From the NCBI GenBank assembly GCA_026393975.1, contig JAPKZD010000009.1, forward strand, positions 306,667 to 370,666: DNA of 64,000 nucleotides, in the 5' to 3' direction. Of this stretch, positions 15,860 to 24,961 are shown piece after piece. Within the stretch, counting starts at the first letter, position 1; every line of letters starts with the position of its first letter. Under the pieces are notes generated by a model that was not told the DNA's origin, ran no database searches, and saw only the letters and a list, made by a program, of their open reading frames with translations. The translations under genes were made by a program, and so were the position numbers. This DNA comes from Candidatus Aminicenantota bacterium (GTDB lineage Bacteria; Acidobacteriota; Aminicenantia; Aminicenantales; Saccharicenantaceae).

Positions 15860-16100
15860 GCCCGCTAGTCAGATTCCGAGACGGGGAATCTCGAAGCCGC
15901 GCGTGAAATTTGGCGGAGACGGCGTAATTCGAGATGAATCCGCCGTCGGGCGGTGATGATGGCCGCCCGTAAGCCCCCGTAGCGGAGGGGGACTCGTCCC
16001 GCTTCGAGAGAAGCGGGGCGGGGGAACCGCCGGGACTGGTTCCCGGGGGCCCGGGGGATAAGGGTGGCCTCATCGCCGCATTCCGGCGGCGGATGGCCGT
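15860..16100. other. Convergent intergenic region with hairpins and a family-D repeat
   Basis: 241 bases between the converging ends of yjbQ and the HAD gene. It holds small hairpins just after yjbQ (GATTCC pairing with GGAATC near 15873-15892; GGCGGA with TCCGCC near 15912-15944), then the repeat at 15972-16051. No ORF or T-run terminator was seen. Confidence 0.6.
15972..16051 (+). repeat. Interspersed three-hairpin repeat, family D, copy 1
   Basis: The first 22 and last 31 bases are identical to copy 2 at 41458-41527. Between them lies a variable hairpin: here CCCGCTTC-gaga-GAAGCGGG. Flanking constant parts fold as CCCCC-gtagcgga-GGGGG and GGGAACC-gccgggact-GGTTCCC. Confidence 0.75.
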
Positions 16101-16709
16101 CTAAAAGCGCAGGCCGAGTTTCTTGAGTTCCGCGGCGAGGTCGGTCGTCGGCATATAGTGAATGCCGGCGAGCCCCGCATCGACGGCGCCCTTGACGTTC
16201 TCCTCCATGTCGTCGATGAAGACGCATTCCTGCGGCGAAGTGCCCGCCAGGCGCGCCGCAGCGAGGTAGATGGCCGGATCCGGCTTGAGAAGCTTGAGCT
16301 CGTAAGACAGGACGTAGCGGTCGAAGAACAGGACCTCGGGAAACCGGCGCCGGACGAAGCCGAAGCGCTCCGGGTCGGTGTTCGAAAGGAGCAGGGTCTT
16401 GTAGCCGGCCGCCTTGACCCGGGCGAGGACATCGATTGCGACATCGTTCAGCGAGAAGATGTCGTTGTAGATCTCATAAAAGAGTCCGTAGGGGATGTCC
16501 GCGCCGACGGTCTCCATGACCCATTCATGGAATCCGCGCGGCGTTACGGCCCCGCCGTCGAAGCGGCGGAAGAGCTCGAGGTCGCCGTGGATGGCCGCCT
16601 TCACTTCCTCGAACGGTTTCCCCGCCAAATCGGCCAGCTTGCGGAGAAAGATGTCATTGTCGAACCAGAGGACGACGCGCCCCAGGTCGGAAACGACGGT
16701 GCGGATCAT
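16101..16709 (-). CDS. HAD superfamily phosphatase (subfamily IA)
   Basis: 202 residues. Motif I VVSDLGRVVLWFDND (nucleophile Asp; the second acidic position is glycine-like, as in the YihX/epoxide-hydrolase-N subgroup), motif II LLLSNTDP, motif III lysine in LKLLKPDPAIY, motif IV CVFIDDMEENV. A helical cap lies between motifs I and II. Probably dephosphorylates a small sugar phosphate or nucleotide. The ATG overlaps the MFS transporter stop (ATGA), so the pair is cotranscribed. Confidence 0.88.
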   Translation of the reverse strand: MIRTVVSDLGRVVLWFDNDIFLRKLADLAGKPFEEVKAAIHGDLELFRRFDGGAVTPRGFHEWVMETVGADIPYGLFYEIYNDIFSLNDVAIDVLARVKAAGYKTLLLSNTDPERFGFVRRRFPEVLFFDRYVLSYELKLLKPDPAIYLAAARLAGTSPQECVFIDDMEENVKGAVDAGLAGIHYMPTTDLAAELKKLGLRF

Positions 16710-18043
16710 GGGGAGACCGCTTTCTGCGGGACCTCCAGCCCCTGGCCTTCTCGGCGGTCGGCCCGCTTGAGGAGAAGTGCGAAGACGAGGCCAAGGAGGC
16801 CGAGGCTGGCGAACATGACCTGGCTCGCGACATAATTCCCCGTCCTGTCCCTCAGGAGGCCGTTGAGGAGCGGGAAGAGCCCCAGGCCGATATTCTGGAT
16901 GGCTGTCATCAGCCCGAAGGCCGTCCCGACCCGGTTCGACTTGACAAGGAGCGGAACGGACGGCCACAGGGCCGCCGGGACGAGGACAAAGGCGAAGCCG
17001 AGGAGGATCATCGGGTAGACCGGGAAGATCTTCGTCAGACCCATGGCCAAATGGCAGGGGATGAGGAGGAGAGAACCGACGATCATGAACGTCGCCCTCT
17101 TTCCCACTCGATCCACAAGCCGACCGGCGAACGGAGCGAGGAGCATCGAGGCGAAGATGATGATACTGGTGATGCCGCCGGCGGTGCTGAAGATGTGGCG
17201 GAAGTTGTTGAAGACCTGGGCCAGGAAGCTGCCCGAGGCCGGCGCTGTCAGGGCAATGCCCCACTTGGTGGCGAAGAAGTCCGTCGACAGGCTCTGGAAG
17301 GGGAAGATGGCCGCGTAGAACGTGAAGCAGAGCGCGGTGACGTACCAGAAGGTCGGCTTGAACTCCTTGATGTCTTTGAAGACGATCTTGTCGCCGGCGC
17401 TCTCCTCGCGGAGGTTGAGGGCTTTCTCGCCCCGCTTGTCCATGACGAAGTAGCAAAGGTTGCCGATGAGGGACAAGATGCAGGCGCCGACTGCGGCCAG
17501 CAGGGCGTTTCGGAAACTGCCGAAATACTTCGTGATGAGCTCGCCATTATTGAAGGCGAAGAGCGACCCCAGGCGACTCACGGTCAGGGCCACGCCGAAG
17601 GAAAGCGCCAGCTCTTTCTTCTTGAACCAGCGGGCCAGCATGGCACTCTGGGCGACGACGAGGGGTTCGGCGCCGGCCCCGAAGATGAACCGGCCGAGGA
17701 ACATCAAGGGAATGGTCTTGGCCTGCCAGACGACCGCAGCGCCGATGAAGACGAGGATAGAGAAGATGATGCTCGCCTTCCGAGTCCCAAGCCTATCGAT
17801 GAGCATCCCCGCAAAAAGCAGCACCAGGATGGCGGCGATGCTGTACATCGTGTTCATCGTGCCGACGGTCGCGCGGGATGCCTTGAGCTCGCCGATGAGC
17901 GACGGCGCGATGGCCCCGATGATGTCGTAGGCAAAGTAGCTTCCGAAAGTCAGAGAGGAAATGAATAAAAGGTTCGTGAACCGGTAGATCGGCTTGGTCG
18001 GGTGGAAGAAGCCGACCGGCGCTGCAGTATCGGCGTTTGTCAT
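16706..18043 (-). CDS. MFS transporter, MFSD1-like
   Basis: 445 residues, 12 predicted membrane helices. ATG 18043 is chosen for its GGAGG at 8 nt; a TTG 15 bases earlier is less likely. The loop 2-3 motif GMLIDRLGTRKASII and the mid-protein repeat GRLVDRVGKRATFM are standard MFS signatures. SYFAYDIIGAIAPSL at helix 1 and the Lys/Arg-rich central loop recall the MFSD1 dipeptide-carrier group, but substrate is not determined. The HAD phosphatase follows in an overlapping frame. Confidence 0.85.
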   Translation of the reverse strand: MTNADTAAPVGFFHPTKPIYRFTNLLFISSLTFGSYFAYDIIGAIAPSLIGELKASRATVGTMNTMYSIAAILVLLFAGMLIDRLGTRKASIIFSILVFIGAAVVWQAKTIPLMFLGRFIFGAGAEPLVVAQSAMLARWFKKKELALSFGVALTVSRLGSLFAFNNGELITKYFGSFRNALLAAVGACILSLIGNLCYFVMDKRGEKALNLREESAGDKIVFKDIKEFKPTFWYVTALCFTFYAAIFPFQSLSTDFFATKWGIALTAPASGSFLAQVFNNFRHIFSTAGGITSIIIFASMLLAPFAGRLVDRVGKRATFMIVGSLLLIPCHLAMGLTKIFPVYPMILLGFAFVLVPAALWPSVPLLVKSNRVGTAFGLMTAIQNIGLGLFPLLNGLLRDRTGNYVASQVMFASLGLLGLVFALLLKRADRREGQGLEVPQKAVSP

Positions 18044-18143
18044 GAAAAGACCCTCCAATCTCCTGGTGATCCGGTCATTCGAGGCTCTATCTTCCGGAAT
18101 CCGGGGAAAATAATCAAGCCTCTTTATCCGATCCCCGGGGTCC

Positions 18144-18152
18144 TGATATAAT
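18144..18152 (+). promoter_or_regulatory. Extended -10 promoter of pgi
   Basis: TGATATAAT, a perfect TGn-TATAAT extended -10. No good -35 at the usual distance, as expected for this promoter class. Start site near 18159, then AAAGGA 8 nt before ATG 18178. Confidence 0.55.
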
Positions 18153-18177
18153 CCTCCCTAAAGAAAGGATGGATCCC

Positions 18178-19881
18178 ATGGACGATGACGGCCGCCATTT
18201 CAGGTTTTTCAACCCGGAGCGCCTGGCTCCGGAGCTCGACCGGAGCCTCTGCGGCCTCGAACGCGACAAGATCATCCGCCGGATCTGGGACCGGGACGCG
18301 ACGGTCTGGAAGACCGAGGACAGGGAAATCTCGAACCGGCTGGGCTGGCTCTCGTCTCCCCGATCGGCCGAAGACGAGGTCCCCGCGCTGGAAGCTTTCG
18401 CGGCCTCGCTCCGCAGCGAAGGACTGTCCCGGGCCGTCGTCTTGGGCATGGGCGGCTCGAGCCTCGCCCCGGAGGTCTTCGCCCGCGCTTTCGGGACGGG
18501 GGACGGCGCGCTCGAGCTCGAGGTCCTGGACACGACCGAGCCGGGAACCGTGGCCGCGGCGGCCGAGCGCTTCGACCCCGGAAGAACCCTGTTCGTCGTC
18601 TCTTCGAAGTCGGGGACGACCGCGGAACTCGTCGCCCTCTTTTCCTTTTTCTACGACCGGGCCCGCCGCGAACTCGGCGACGCTCGCGCCGGCGGCCGGT
18701 TCGTCGCCGTCACCGACCCGGGGACCCCGCTCGAGGCCCTGGCCAAATCGCTCCGCTTCCGCGGGACGTTTCCCGGCCGGCCGGATATCGGCGGGCGGTT
18801 CTCCGCCCTTTCGGTTTTCGGCCTGTTGCCTGCGGCCCTCAAGGGAATCGACCTGAGGCGCCTGCTTCTCTCGAGCCGGGCCGTCGCCGACGCGTGCCGC
18901 GTCGAAACGCCGGACGAAAATCCGGGGGCCCGGCTCGGAGCGATCCTGGGGACCGCTGCGGCGAGAGGCATCGACAAGCTGACGTTCATCGTCCCACCAG
19001 CGCTCAGGCCGCTCGCCGGCTGGCTCGAGCAACTCATCGCCGAAAGCACGGGAAAAGAGGGCAAAGGCATCGTGCCCGTCATCGAGGACGTCCCGGGATC
19101 CCCCGCAAGCTACGGAAAGGACCGCCTTTTTGTCGAACTTCCCGACGCCGGAGCCCCGGAGCGCGGCGGGGGTGTACGCGCGCTCATCGACGCCGGGGCG
19201 CCGCTTGTCCGGCTGACACTCGAGGACCCTTATTCTCTGGCCGGGCATTTTTTCCTATGGGAATTCGCCACGGCCGTCGCCGCTCATTTCCTGAAGATCA
19301 ATCCCTTCGACCAGCCGGACGTCGAATCGACGAAAAAGAAAACAAGAGACATCCTGGCCGGTTCCGGACGGGCGGGAGGGGCCGATCCGGCGGGCCATTC
19401 CCGCGACGCCGAAGTCCTGACGATAGCCGGACCGGGCCGGTCGAAAAGCACCGGGGAGGCGTTGGCCCGCTTTTTTGACGCTTCCCGCGAGGGGGATTAT
19501 ATCGCCGTGCTGGCTTTTCTCCCGCCGGCAGAGGCGGTCGAAAAGCTCCTGGCCGTTCTCGCAAACGGCCTCCGTCTGAAGCACGGCCTTCCCGTCACGC
19601 TCGGTTTTGGGCCCCGCTACCTCCACTCGACCGGACAGCTCCACAAGGGGGACGGGAACAAGGGCCTCTTCCTGATGCTGGCCGAGGCCGACATGCCGGA
19701 AGTCCCCATCCCCGCCGTCCCGGGTGTCGATCGGCCCGCCGCGACATTCGCCGACCTTTTCGCGGCTCAAGGGCGGGGAGACGGGATGGCCCTCGCGGAC
19801 AAGGGCCGCCGCGTCCTGAGGGTCGAGATCGAAGGCCCGGTCGAGGCAGGGCTCAGGGAACTGACGTCTTTATTGGGCTAA
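18178..19881 (+). CDS. pgi: Glucose-6-phosphate isomerase, long (Tal-Pgi type) form
   Basis: 567 residues from ATG 18178, placed by AAAGGA 8 nt upstream (ATG 18169 is too close to it). The first SIS half has VLGMGGSSLAPEVF and VVSSKSGTTAE; the second half has the C-terminal GPRYLHSTGQLHKGD histidine/lysine motif. This layout is that of the isomerase half of bifunctional transaldolase-isomerase proteins, here standing alone without the transaldolase domain. Interconverts glucose-6-P and fructose-6-P in the cytosol. No neighbouring glycolytic gene. Confidence 0.9.
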   Translation: MDDDGRHFRFFNPERLAPELDRSLCGLERDKIIRRIWDRDATVWKTEDREISNRLGWLSSPRSAEDEVPALEAFAASLRSEGLSRAVVLGMGGSSLAPEVFARAFGTGDGALELEVLDTTEPGTVAAAAERFDPGRTLFVVSSKSGTTAELVALFSFFYDRARRELGDARAGGRFVAVTDPGTPLEALAKSLRFRGTFPGRPDIGGRFSALSVFGLLPAALKGIDLRRLLLSSRAVADACRVETPDENPGARLGAILGTAAARGIDKLTFIVPPALRPLAGWLEQLIAESTGKEGKGIVPVIEDVPGSPASYGKDRLFVELPDAGAPERGGGVRALIDAGAPLVRLTLEDPYSLAGHFFLWEFATAVAAHFLKINPFDQPDVESTKKKTRDILAGSGRAGGADPAGHSRDAEVLTIAGPGRSKSTGEALARFFDASREGDYIAVLAFLPPAEAVEKLLAVLANGLRLKHGLPVTLGFGPRYLHSTGQLHKGDGNKGLFLMLAEADMPEVPIPAVPGVDRPAATFADLFAAQGRGDGMALADKGRRVLRVEIEGPVEAGLRELTSLLG

Positions 19882-19912
19882 AAAAAAGGGACGGCCCCGA
19901 AGAGCCGTCCCT
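19880..19912 (-). terminator. Intrinsic terminator of the downstream minus-strand gene
   Basis: Minus-strand hairpin AGGGACGGC / GCCGTCCCT with an 8-base loop, followed by a run of at least seven T. It lies 22 bases past the stop of the gene at 19934. It would also fold on the + strand after pgi, but without a T-run. Confidence 0.85.
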
Positions 19913-19933
19913 GGTTTCTCGCTTTAAGAAAAC

Positions 19934-20641
19934 TCAGAAAAGACCGGCGCCGATGACATCGGCGTGGAAGATCTCCTTGGTTTTCGGACGGATCTTCTTG
20001 TCGACGCTGTCCTTGATGTTTACGTAGAACCAGAACTTGTCGAAGAGCTTCAGCTTGTTCAGGTAATAGTTGGAGTATGTGGTGACGGAGTCGACGATGA
20101 TCTTGGCCATTTCCTGACCCTTGTCGTCGGAGAGGACGATATAGGTCACGTCGCCCTTCTGGAGCTTCCCGTAAACCTTGCCTTGCGCCTTGCCCTCCCA
20201 CTCCTCGGGCTTGGCGACGCCGGTGATGGCCAGGGCCGGGACGGCTTCCCGGGACTTGAATTCGATGAAATCCTCCGGCTGGAATTCCTGGCTTCGCGTG
20301 TAGACGTTCGAGCCGGCGCCCGACGCGTCCTTGAGTTCGACGCTGTCGGCCAGGAAAACCGGGGGATGGTCGACGAGCAGGTTGCCCTTGATCTTGACGG
20401 TCTTGCCCACGAGCGTTGCCGCGTCGAAGCCGGGCAGGACGATGTCGAACCCCTGGGCCGTCGAAAGGTACATGTACCGGCCCAAGGCCGCCCGGACCGT
20501 TCCGTCGAACTCGTTGACCGCCTTCTGGACCTCGGCAGCCTGTCCTTCGGCCGCTTTCTTCTGACAGGCCACGGCGCCGCCCAGGGCGACGAGCACGGCT
20601 AGGCTCAAAAGGAAAATACCGGTTTTTTTTGCTGAACTCAT
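19934..20641 (-). CDS. Exported protein of unknown function, possible lipoprotein
   Basis: 235 residues from ATG 20641, set by GGAGGTG 6 nt upstream. Signal peptide KTGIFLLSLAVLVALGGAVAC; the cysteine in AVAC could be lipidated, although Ala at -3 is not the usual Leu. The mature part begins with a short helical stretch and then two beta-rich domains: VGKTVKIKGNLLVDHPPVFLADSVEL resembles an OB-fold strand pattern, and VYGKLQKGDVTYIVLSDDKG follows. No catalytic motif. Has its own terminator. Confidence 0.65.
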   Translation of the reverse strand: MSSAKKTGIFLLSLAVLVALGGAVACQKKAAEGQAAEVQKAVNEFDGTVRAALGRYMYLSTAQGFDIVLPGFDAATLVGKTVKIKGNLLVDHPPVFLADSVELKDASGAGSNVYTRSQEFQPEDFIEFKSREAVPALAITGVAKPEEWEGKAQGKVYGKLQKGDVTYIVLSDDKGQEMAKIIVDSVTTYSNYYLNKLKLFDKFWFYVNIKDSVDKKIRPKTKEIFHADVIGAGLF

Positions 20642-20830
20642 CGGAAGCACCTCCATGTGTCGAACAATCGTCCATCCTCGCAGGCCGGATAGGCGGTCTT
20701 ATCGCGCCGGGAAATCTATTCCCGAACAAGGATAAGTTTATACCACCGCGGCCTCCAAAAGTAAAGAAAAAAATGGGCCGGGGGGAGGTCCCGGCCTATG
20801 GGAGAAGAGGGATGGGGGATCGGCTGTCGG

Positions 20831-23146
20831 TCAACCCTTCCTTTTAGCGCCGCCGGACTTGGACGAAGAGCTCGAGGACCGGGAGGAAGAGGAGCTCGAC
20901 CGGCCTGATGAAGAAGAGCGGCCTGAGGAAGACCCGCTCGACCTGGGGGCGCTATAAGAACGACCGGAGGAAGAGCTGCTTGACCTGGGCGCGCTATAAG
21001 AACGGCCGGAGGAAGAGCCGCTCGAACGGGAGGGGGCGGAATAGGAGCTCCGGGGCTGAGAATAGGACGGCGAGCGCGAGGAGCTGGGGCGGGAGTACGA
21101 AGGGGAGCTCGTCCGGCCGGAGGAGGACGAACGCGAAGAGCTGGGCCGGGAGTACGAAGGGGAGCTCGTCCGGGCGGAGGAAGAGCGAGAGGTCGAGTAC
21201 GACGGGTTGCTCAGCTGAGGCGTCCGGGTCTCCCGTGAGACCGACGACCTCGACGAATAGGAGGGAGTCGTGACCCGGGCCGAGGACGTCCCGGAAGACC
21301 GGCTCGGCGAGCCGGCGTAGGTCCGCGAGTCCGAAGAGTACGTCCGGTCCGTGCGGGAGGGATAGCCGGAGGACGACCTGGCGGATTCGGTCCGGATCGT
21401 CCTCCCCGACATCGACGTCCGCGAGCTCATGGCCGAGGATTCGGACCGCGCGCTCGACGGGTAGTTCTTGATGGTCTCCCCTTTCTTGATGACGGCGCCC
21501 TTGGATTCGCTATCGTTCTTTTTGGCTTTCTGCTGGTCCTGCTTGGATTCGGACTTAGTAGAGGCCGAAACCTGCTTTTGTGAAGGGACGACCCGGGAGG
21601 GATCTTCCTTGGCCTCGGACCCGCTCCGGCGGACCGGCGAGGCGACGCCAGCCCGGCGGTTCTCGGAAACGCCGCTCTCATTCCGGGTCCCGGATGTTCT
21701 CTGGCTTGGATAGGACCGGATGGCCCGGCTGCCTGTTTCGGGATCCCGGATGACCGGCCGCGAAACGCCGTTCCGGTTCGGGCCGGATACGGACGCATCC
21801 CGTTCTTTTGTCCGGGCGCCCTGCGAAACCGCGCCCTGCCGCAGACGCGAGGAGGACAAGGAATTGGCCGGCGGCAGGGACTTCACCGCGCTCCGGCTGC
21901 CGGGCCGGACCGCGAGCGCCCTCCTGGCCTCGATGGCCTGGGGACGCCCGTTGTCGACGGACGGACGGATCGAAGGTTGTTCGCCCCTGAGGGCCACCCG
22001 GCCGATACGGTCGCGTTCGCCGGCCCCGATCTGGCGCCGGGCGATGTCGTGGGATTGGAGCTGGTCGCGGCGGATGAGGGACAGGGCCCGGTTGTGGGCG
22101 GAGAAATCGCGGCCGTAATCCCTATCGTAGAAGTGGTTACCGATGATGATGCCGGGCCGGTTGTACCAACTGAGGGGGCACCAGCCGATGTAGTTGTTGT
22201 CCGACCACCAATGCACCCAGGCCGGCCCCCACTGATTCTGGGGGATCCAGTACCAGCCGAGGCCGAAGCGCCAATTCCAGCGGCCGTAATGGTAGACGGA
22301 CCAGCCCCAGGACTCCGAGGACACCCAGTTCCAGCCGATGACGGGATACCAGACCCAACGGCCGTTAAGATAGGGCCGCCAATCGGCGTCGGAGACGTTC
22401 GGGACCCAGACGTTGCCGTAGGGCCGCTCATAGACCCATTGGCCGTTCTGGTCGAGTTCTTCTTCATATTCTTCGAGGTCGGAGGGGAGGTTCAGCCGTT
22501 CGCTTCTCTGGGCCAACTGGGCGTCCCGGGAACCGCTCCAGTCGTCGAAGCTGTCGTCGCGGGAATCATAGGACATGGGGTCGCCGGAGAGACGGCCGTC
22601 GGAGGCCGTCAGGGTCTCCTTCTCCCGGACCAGGACCGAGCCGTCCTCGCCAGCCTCCTCCAGGCTGCCCTCGCGGACGAAGACCTCGGTTTCCCGGTCC
22701 AGTCTCACGTCAAATCTGTAGAGCCCTTCTTCGAGAACGTAGAACGATGCGTCGGGGGTATGGACTTCGATGCCCTTTTCAGTGGCGAGATAGCTCACCC
22801 TGAGGTAGGCGCTTCCTTCGGTGATCTGGATCTTAATGCGCTCGTCCCCTTCCTGGGGAAGGACCGCGAATTCCACCTTGGTGTTGTCGTCGAGGCGGAG
22901 ATAGTTCCGGCGGCCGAAGTGGACCTCGGCCTGGCCGGCTTCGGTCCCCATCTTGTCGCCCTGGACGAGGGCAAGGTTCACTTCGCCCTTTTCATAGCCC
23001 AAGTTGGATGTCCTCTGGACAAAGACCGCGCCGTTGACATAGCTCAGGCGGGCATAACTATAGGGGTAGAATCCTTCGTCCTGGGCCATGAGGCCTAATG
23101 GGATCGAAACGATGAAAGCGATGGCGATTATTGAGAGTTTTCTCAT
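20831..23146 (-). CDS. FecR-domain exported protein with Trp-rich region and long Ser/Arg tail
   Basis: 771 residues from ATG 23146 (AAAGGAG upstream). Signal peptide MRKLSIIAIAFIVSIPLGLM-AQ. Residues ~25-185 look like a FecR-type beta domain (RLDDNTKVEFAVLP, ITEGSAYLRVSY, VFVREGSLE). Residues ~240-335 are tryptophan/tyrosine-rich (WVPNVSDADWRPYLNGRWVW, then GWYWIPQNQWGPAWVHWW), the DUF6600 pattern. From about residue 400 the chain is low-complexity and basic; the last ~200 residues are almost only Ser, Arg, Tyr, Pro and Gly, with 14- and 19-residue repeats. Probably surface-anchored or cell-wall-binding. Function unknown. Confidence 0.75.
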   Translation of the reverse strand: MRKLSIIAIAFIVSIPLGLMAQDEGFYPYSYARLSYVNGAVFVQRTSNLGYEKGEVNLALVQGDKMGTEAGQAEVHFGRRNYLRLDDNTKVEFAVLPQEGDERIKIQITEGSAYLRVSYLATEKGIEVHTPDASFYVLEEGLYRFDVRLDRETEVFVREGSLEEAGEDGSVLVREKETLTASDGRLSGDPMSYDSRDDSFDDWSGSRDAQLAQRSERLNLPSDLEEYEEELDQNGQWVYERPYGNVWVPNVSDADWRPYLNGRWVWYPVIGWNWVSSESWGWSVYHYGRWNWRFGLGWYWIPQNQWGPAWVHWWSDNNYIGWCPLSWYNRPGIIIGNHFYDRDYGRDFSAHNRALSLIRRDQLQSHDIARRQIGAGERDRIGRVALRGEQPSIRPSVDNGRPQAIEARRALAVRPGSRSAVKSLPPANSLSSSRLRQGAVSQGARTKERDASVSGPNRNGVSRPVIRDPETGSRAIRSYPSQRTSGTRNESGVSENRRAGVASPVRRSGSEAKEDPSRVVPSQKQVSASTKSESKQDQQKAKKNDSESKGAVIKKGETIKNYPSSARSESSAMSSRTSMSGRTIRTESARSSSGYPSRTDRTYSSDSRTYAGSPSRSSGTSSARVTTPSYSSRSSVSRETRTPQLSNPSYSTSRSSSARTSSPSYSRPSSSRSSSSGRTSSPSYSRPSSSRSPSYSQPRSSYSAPSRSSGSSSGRSYSAPRSSSSSSGRSYSAPRSSGSSSGRSSSSGRSSSSSSRSSSSSSKSGGAKRKG
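20940..21023. repeat. 42-bp tandem repeat in the Ser/Arg tail
   Basis: Two adjacent 42-bp units (20940-20981 and 20982-21023), each encoding RSYSAPRSS plus a Ser/Gly run. Few differences, so the duplication is recent. Confidence 0.8.
21081..21190. repeat. 57-bp tandem repeat in the Ser/Arg tail
   Basis: Nearly two units of 57 bp (starting at 21081 and 21138) encoding RTSSPSYSRPSSSRSSSSG. In-frame, so tail length can vary without breaking the gene. Confidence 0.75.
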
Positions 23147-23277
23147 CGTCTTTCTCCTTTCAACCCTAATCTTAAGCAACTATCGTGCCATCTCGGCTCT
23201 CCTTGGGGAGAAGAACTTCTCCGTCCCATTAAGAGGACAGTCCGGATGGAGGACAAAAAAAAAGGAGGACAGTTCCC

Positions 23278-23865
23278 TTACCGGGCCCAGCGCCGCCAGA
23301 AAAGGGGGCAATGGCGCCATGGCCGATGACCACCCCCGGGCCGCATGCCGAAGCCAAGCCCCATGAACCGGCCCATGCGCGAGCCGCGAAAGCCCATTCG
23401 GCCCAGCCCGCCTTGGCCCGGCCGATCCATGAGCCCACCCCGGAAAGCTTTCATCTTCTCGAGTTGCTCGGGGGTGAAGATCTTTTCCGCAGCGCCCCAG
23501 TGTTTGAAAGCCGCTTTGGCCCTTTCGGCCCGGAGCTGGGCGGTCTTGTCGATAAGGACGTCGATCTTCGCCTCGTTGGCCTGAGGGTCCTTGGCCAGCT
23601 CGCGCATCTCGCCGCGCATCTTCTGCATCTCATCGCGGAACGCCCGGCTCTCGTCCCTTCGGGCCTTCCGGAATTCCTCGAGCGCTTTCTCCTGCTCGGC
23701 GGTGAGTCCCAGGGACTCGCGGAGCCCTATCTTCACGGGCGGTTTCTTGCCGGCCGGCGGGGGCGCCTGGGTCTCCTGGGCCGTGACGAATGCTGGGATG
23801 AGGACCGCGGCCAGGAATACGGCCGCCGTCACGCGGATGGCGATGCGGAATATCGTCTTATTCAT
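23278..23865 (-). CDS. Spy/CpxP-like periplasmic protein
   Basis: 195 residues with AAGGAGG before the ATG. Signal peptide of ~29 residues ending FVTAQ. The mature part is helical: LGLTAEQEKALEEFRKARRDESR and KIFTPEQLEKMKAFRGG are the paired LTxxQ motifs of the Spy/CpxP family, which are periplasmic ATP-independent chaperones or stress sensors. The C-terminal 45 residues are Gly/Arg/Met-rich (GFRGSRMGRFMGLGFGM), which could bind metal. Follows the same orientation as the neighbouring exported proteins but is 130 bases apart. Confidence 0.75.
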   Translation of the reverse strand: MNKTIFRIAIRVTAAVFLAAVLIPAFVTAQETQAPPPAGKKPPVKIGLRESLGLTAEQEKALEEFRKARRDESRAFRDEMQKMRGEMRELAKDPQANEAKIDVLIDKTAQLRAERAKAAFKHWGAAEKIFTPEQLEKMKAFRGGLMDRPGQGGLGRMGFRGSRMGRFMGLGFGMRPGGGHRPWRHCPLFWRRWAR

Positions 23866-23989
23866 GGTCAGCCTCCTTGGGTCATTACGAACTGTTAGAC
23901 GACGGCCGGCCGGGAAACTTTGCGCGTCCGAACGGATAAGAGGGACAGTCCTCGGGGGGCTGATGCAGTCCCCCGAGGGCAGGCCCTCT

Positions 23990-24961
23990 TTATTCTCCTC
24001 GGTGCCGGAGCCGGTCCAGGGTGACGGCGATGACGATGATCGCCCCGATGATGATCTCCTGGATGTAGTTCGGCCAGCCCATCATCGTGCAGCCGTTGCG
24101 CAGGAAGGACATGATCATGACCCCGACCATGGTGCCCAGGATGCTTCCCTCCCCCCCGTTCAGGCTCCCGCCGCCGATGACGACGGCGGCGATGATGTCG
24201 AGCTCAAGCCCCACGGCCACCGTGGGGTCGCCGACCGTGAGCCGGGAGAACTCCATGACCCCGCTCAGGCCGCAGAAAAGGCCGGCGACGGAGTAGACCA
24301 GGATCTTGACCCGGCTCGTCCGGATGCCGCAGAGCCGGGCGGCGGATTCGTTCGAGCCGATGGCGAAGACGTGCCGGCCGAAAACCGTGTACCTAAGGAC
24401 GACGGCCATGGCCACGGCTAAGAGGATGACGATCCAAACGCCCGGGGCCAGGAGGAGCCAGGACGGCCGGGGACTCCGGGCCATGAACTCGTTGGCCCAG
24501 GTCATGGGCGCGTCGATCTTCTGGTTCCCGGCGATCCACTTGGCCGCCCCCCGGGCGATGCCCATCATGCCCAAGGTGACGATGAACGGGATGAGCCGAA
24601 GCCGCGTGACCAGGGCCCCGTTGGCCAGTCCGACCAGGCCGCCTGTGAGGACGCCAAGGAGGACGGCGACGAGGGGAGCGGCGCCGGCGTTAATGGCGTA
24701 GGCCGTGATGACGCTCGACAGAGCGATATTGGAGGCCGCGGAAAGGTCGATGCCACCGCTGACGATGATGAAGGTCATGCCGAGGGCGCCCAGGGCCACG
24801 ATTACGGATTGGGTAGCAACGCTCTTGAAGTTGGCGAACCTCAGGAAGCGGCCCTGGACCTCGGGGATCAGGGCGAAGAGGGCGATGACGAGGGCGAGCC
24901 CGATGAACGGGCCGAGGACGTTGAGGGCCTTTTGGAGTCCGGCTGGACGTTGACGGCTCAT
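23990..24961 (-). CDS. Sugar ABC transporter permease (RbsC type)
   Basis: 323 residues, about 8-10 membrane helices. GALGMTFIIVSGGIDLSAAS and VVIGGGSLNGGEGSILGTMVGV are hallmark segments of the BPD_transp_2 family (ribose, galactose, autoinducer-2). The ATG overlaps the ATPase stop (ATGA). It forms the membrane channel with the upstream ATPase and binding protein. Confidence 0.92.
   Translation of the reverse strand: MSRQRPAGLQKALNVLGPFIGLALVIALFALIPEVQGRFLRFANFKSVATQSVIVALGALGMTFIIVSGGIDLSAASNIALSSVITAYAINAGAAPLVAVLLGVLTGGLVGLANGALVTRLRLIPFIVTLGMMGIARGAAKWIAGNQKIDAPMTWANEFMARSPRPSWLLLAPGVWIVILLAVAMAVVLRYTVFGRHVFAIGSNESAARLCGIRTSRVKILVYSVAGLFCGLSGVMEFSRLTVGDPTVAVGLELDIIAAVVIGGGSLNGGEGSILGTMVGVMIMSFLRNGCTMMGWPNYIQEIIIGAIIVIAVTLDRLRHRGE

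Noticed and set aside
20940..21190. Tandem repeats that might be a CRISPR array
   Set aside because: Units are adjacent, in frame with a coding sequence and without spacers; they encode Ser/Arg peptide repeats.
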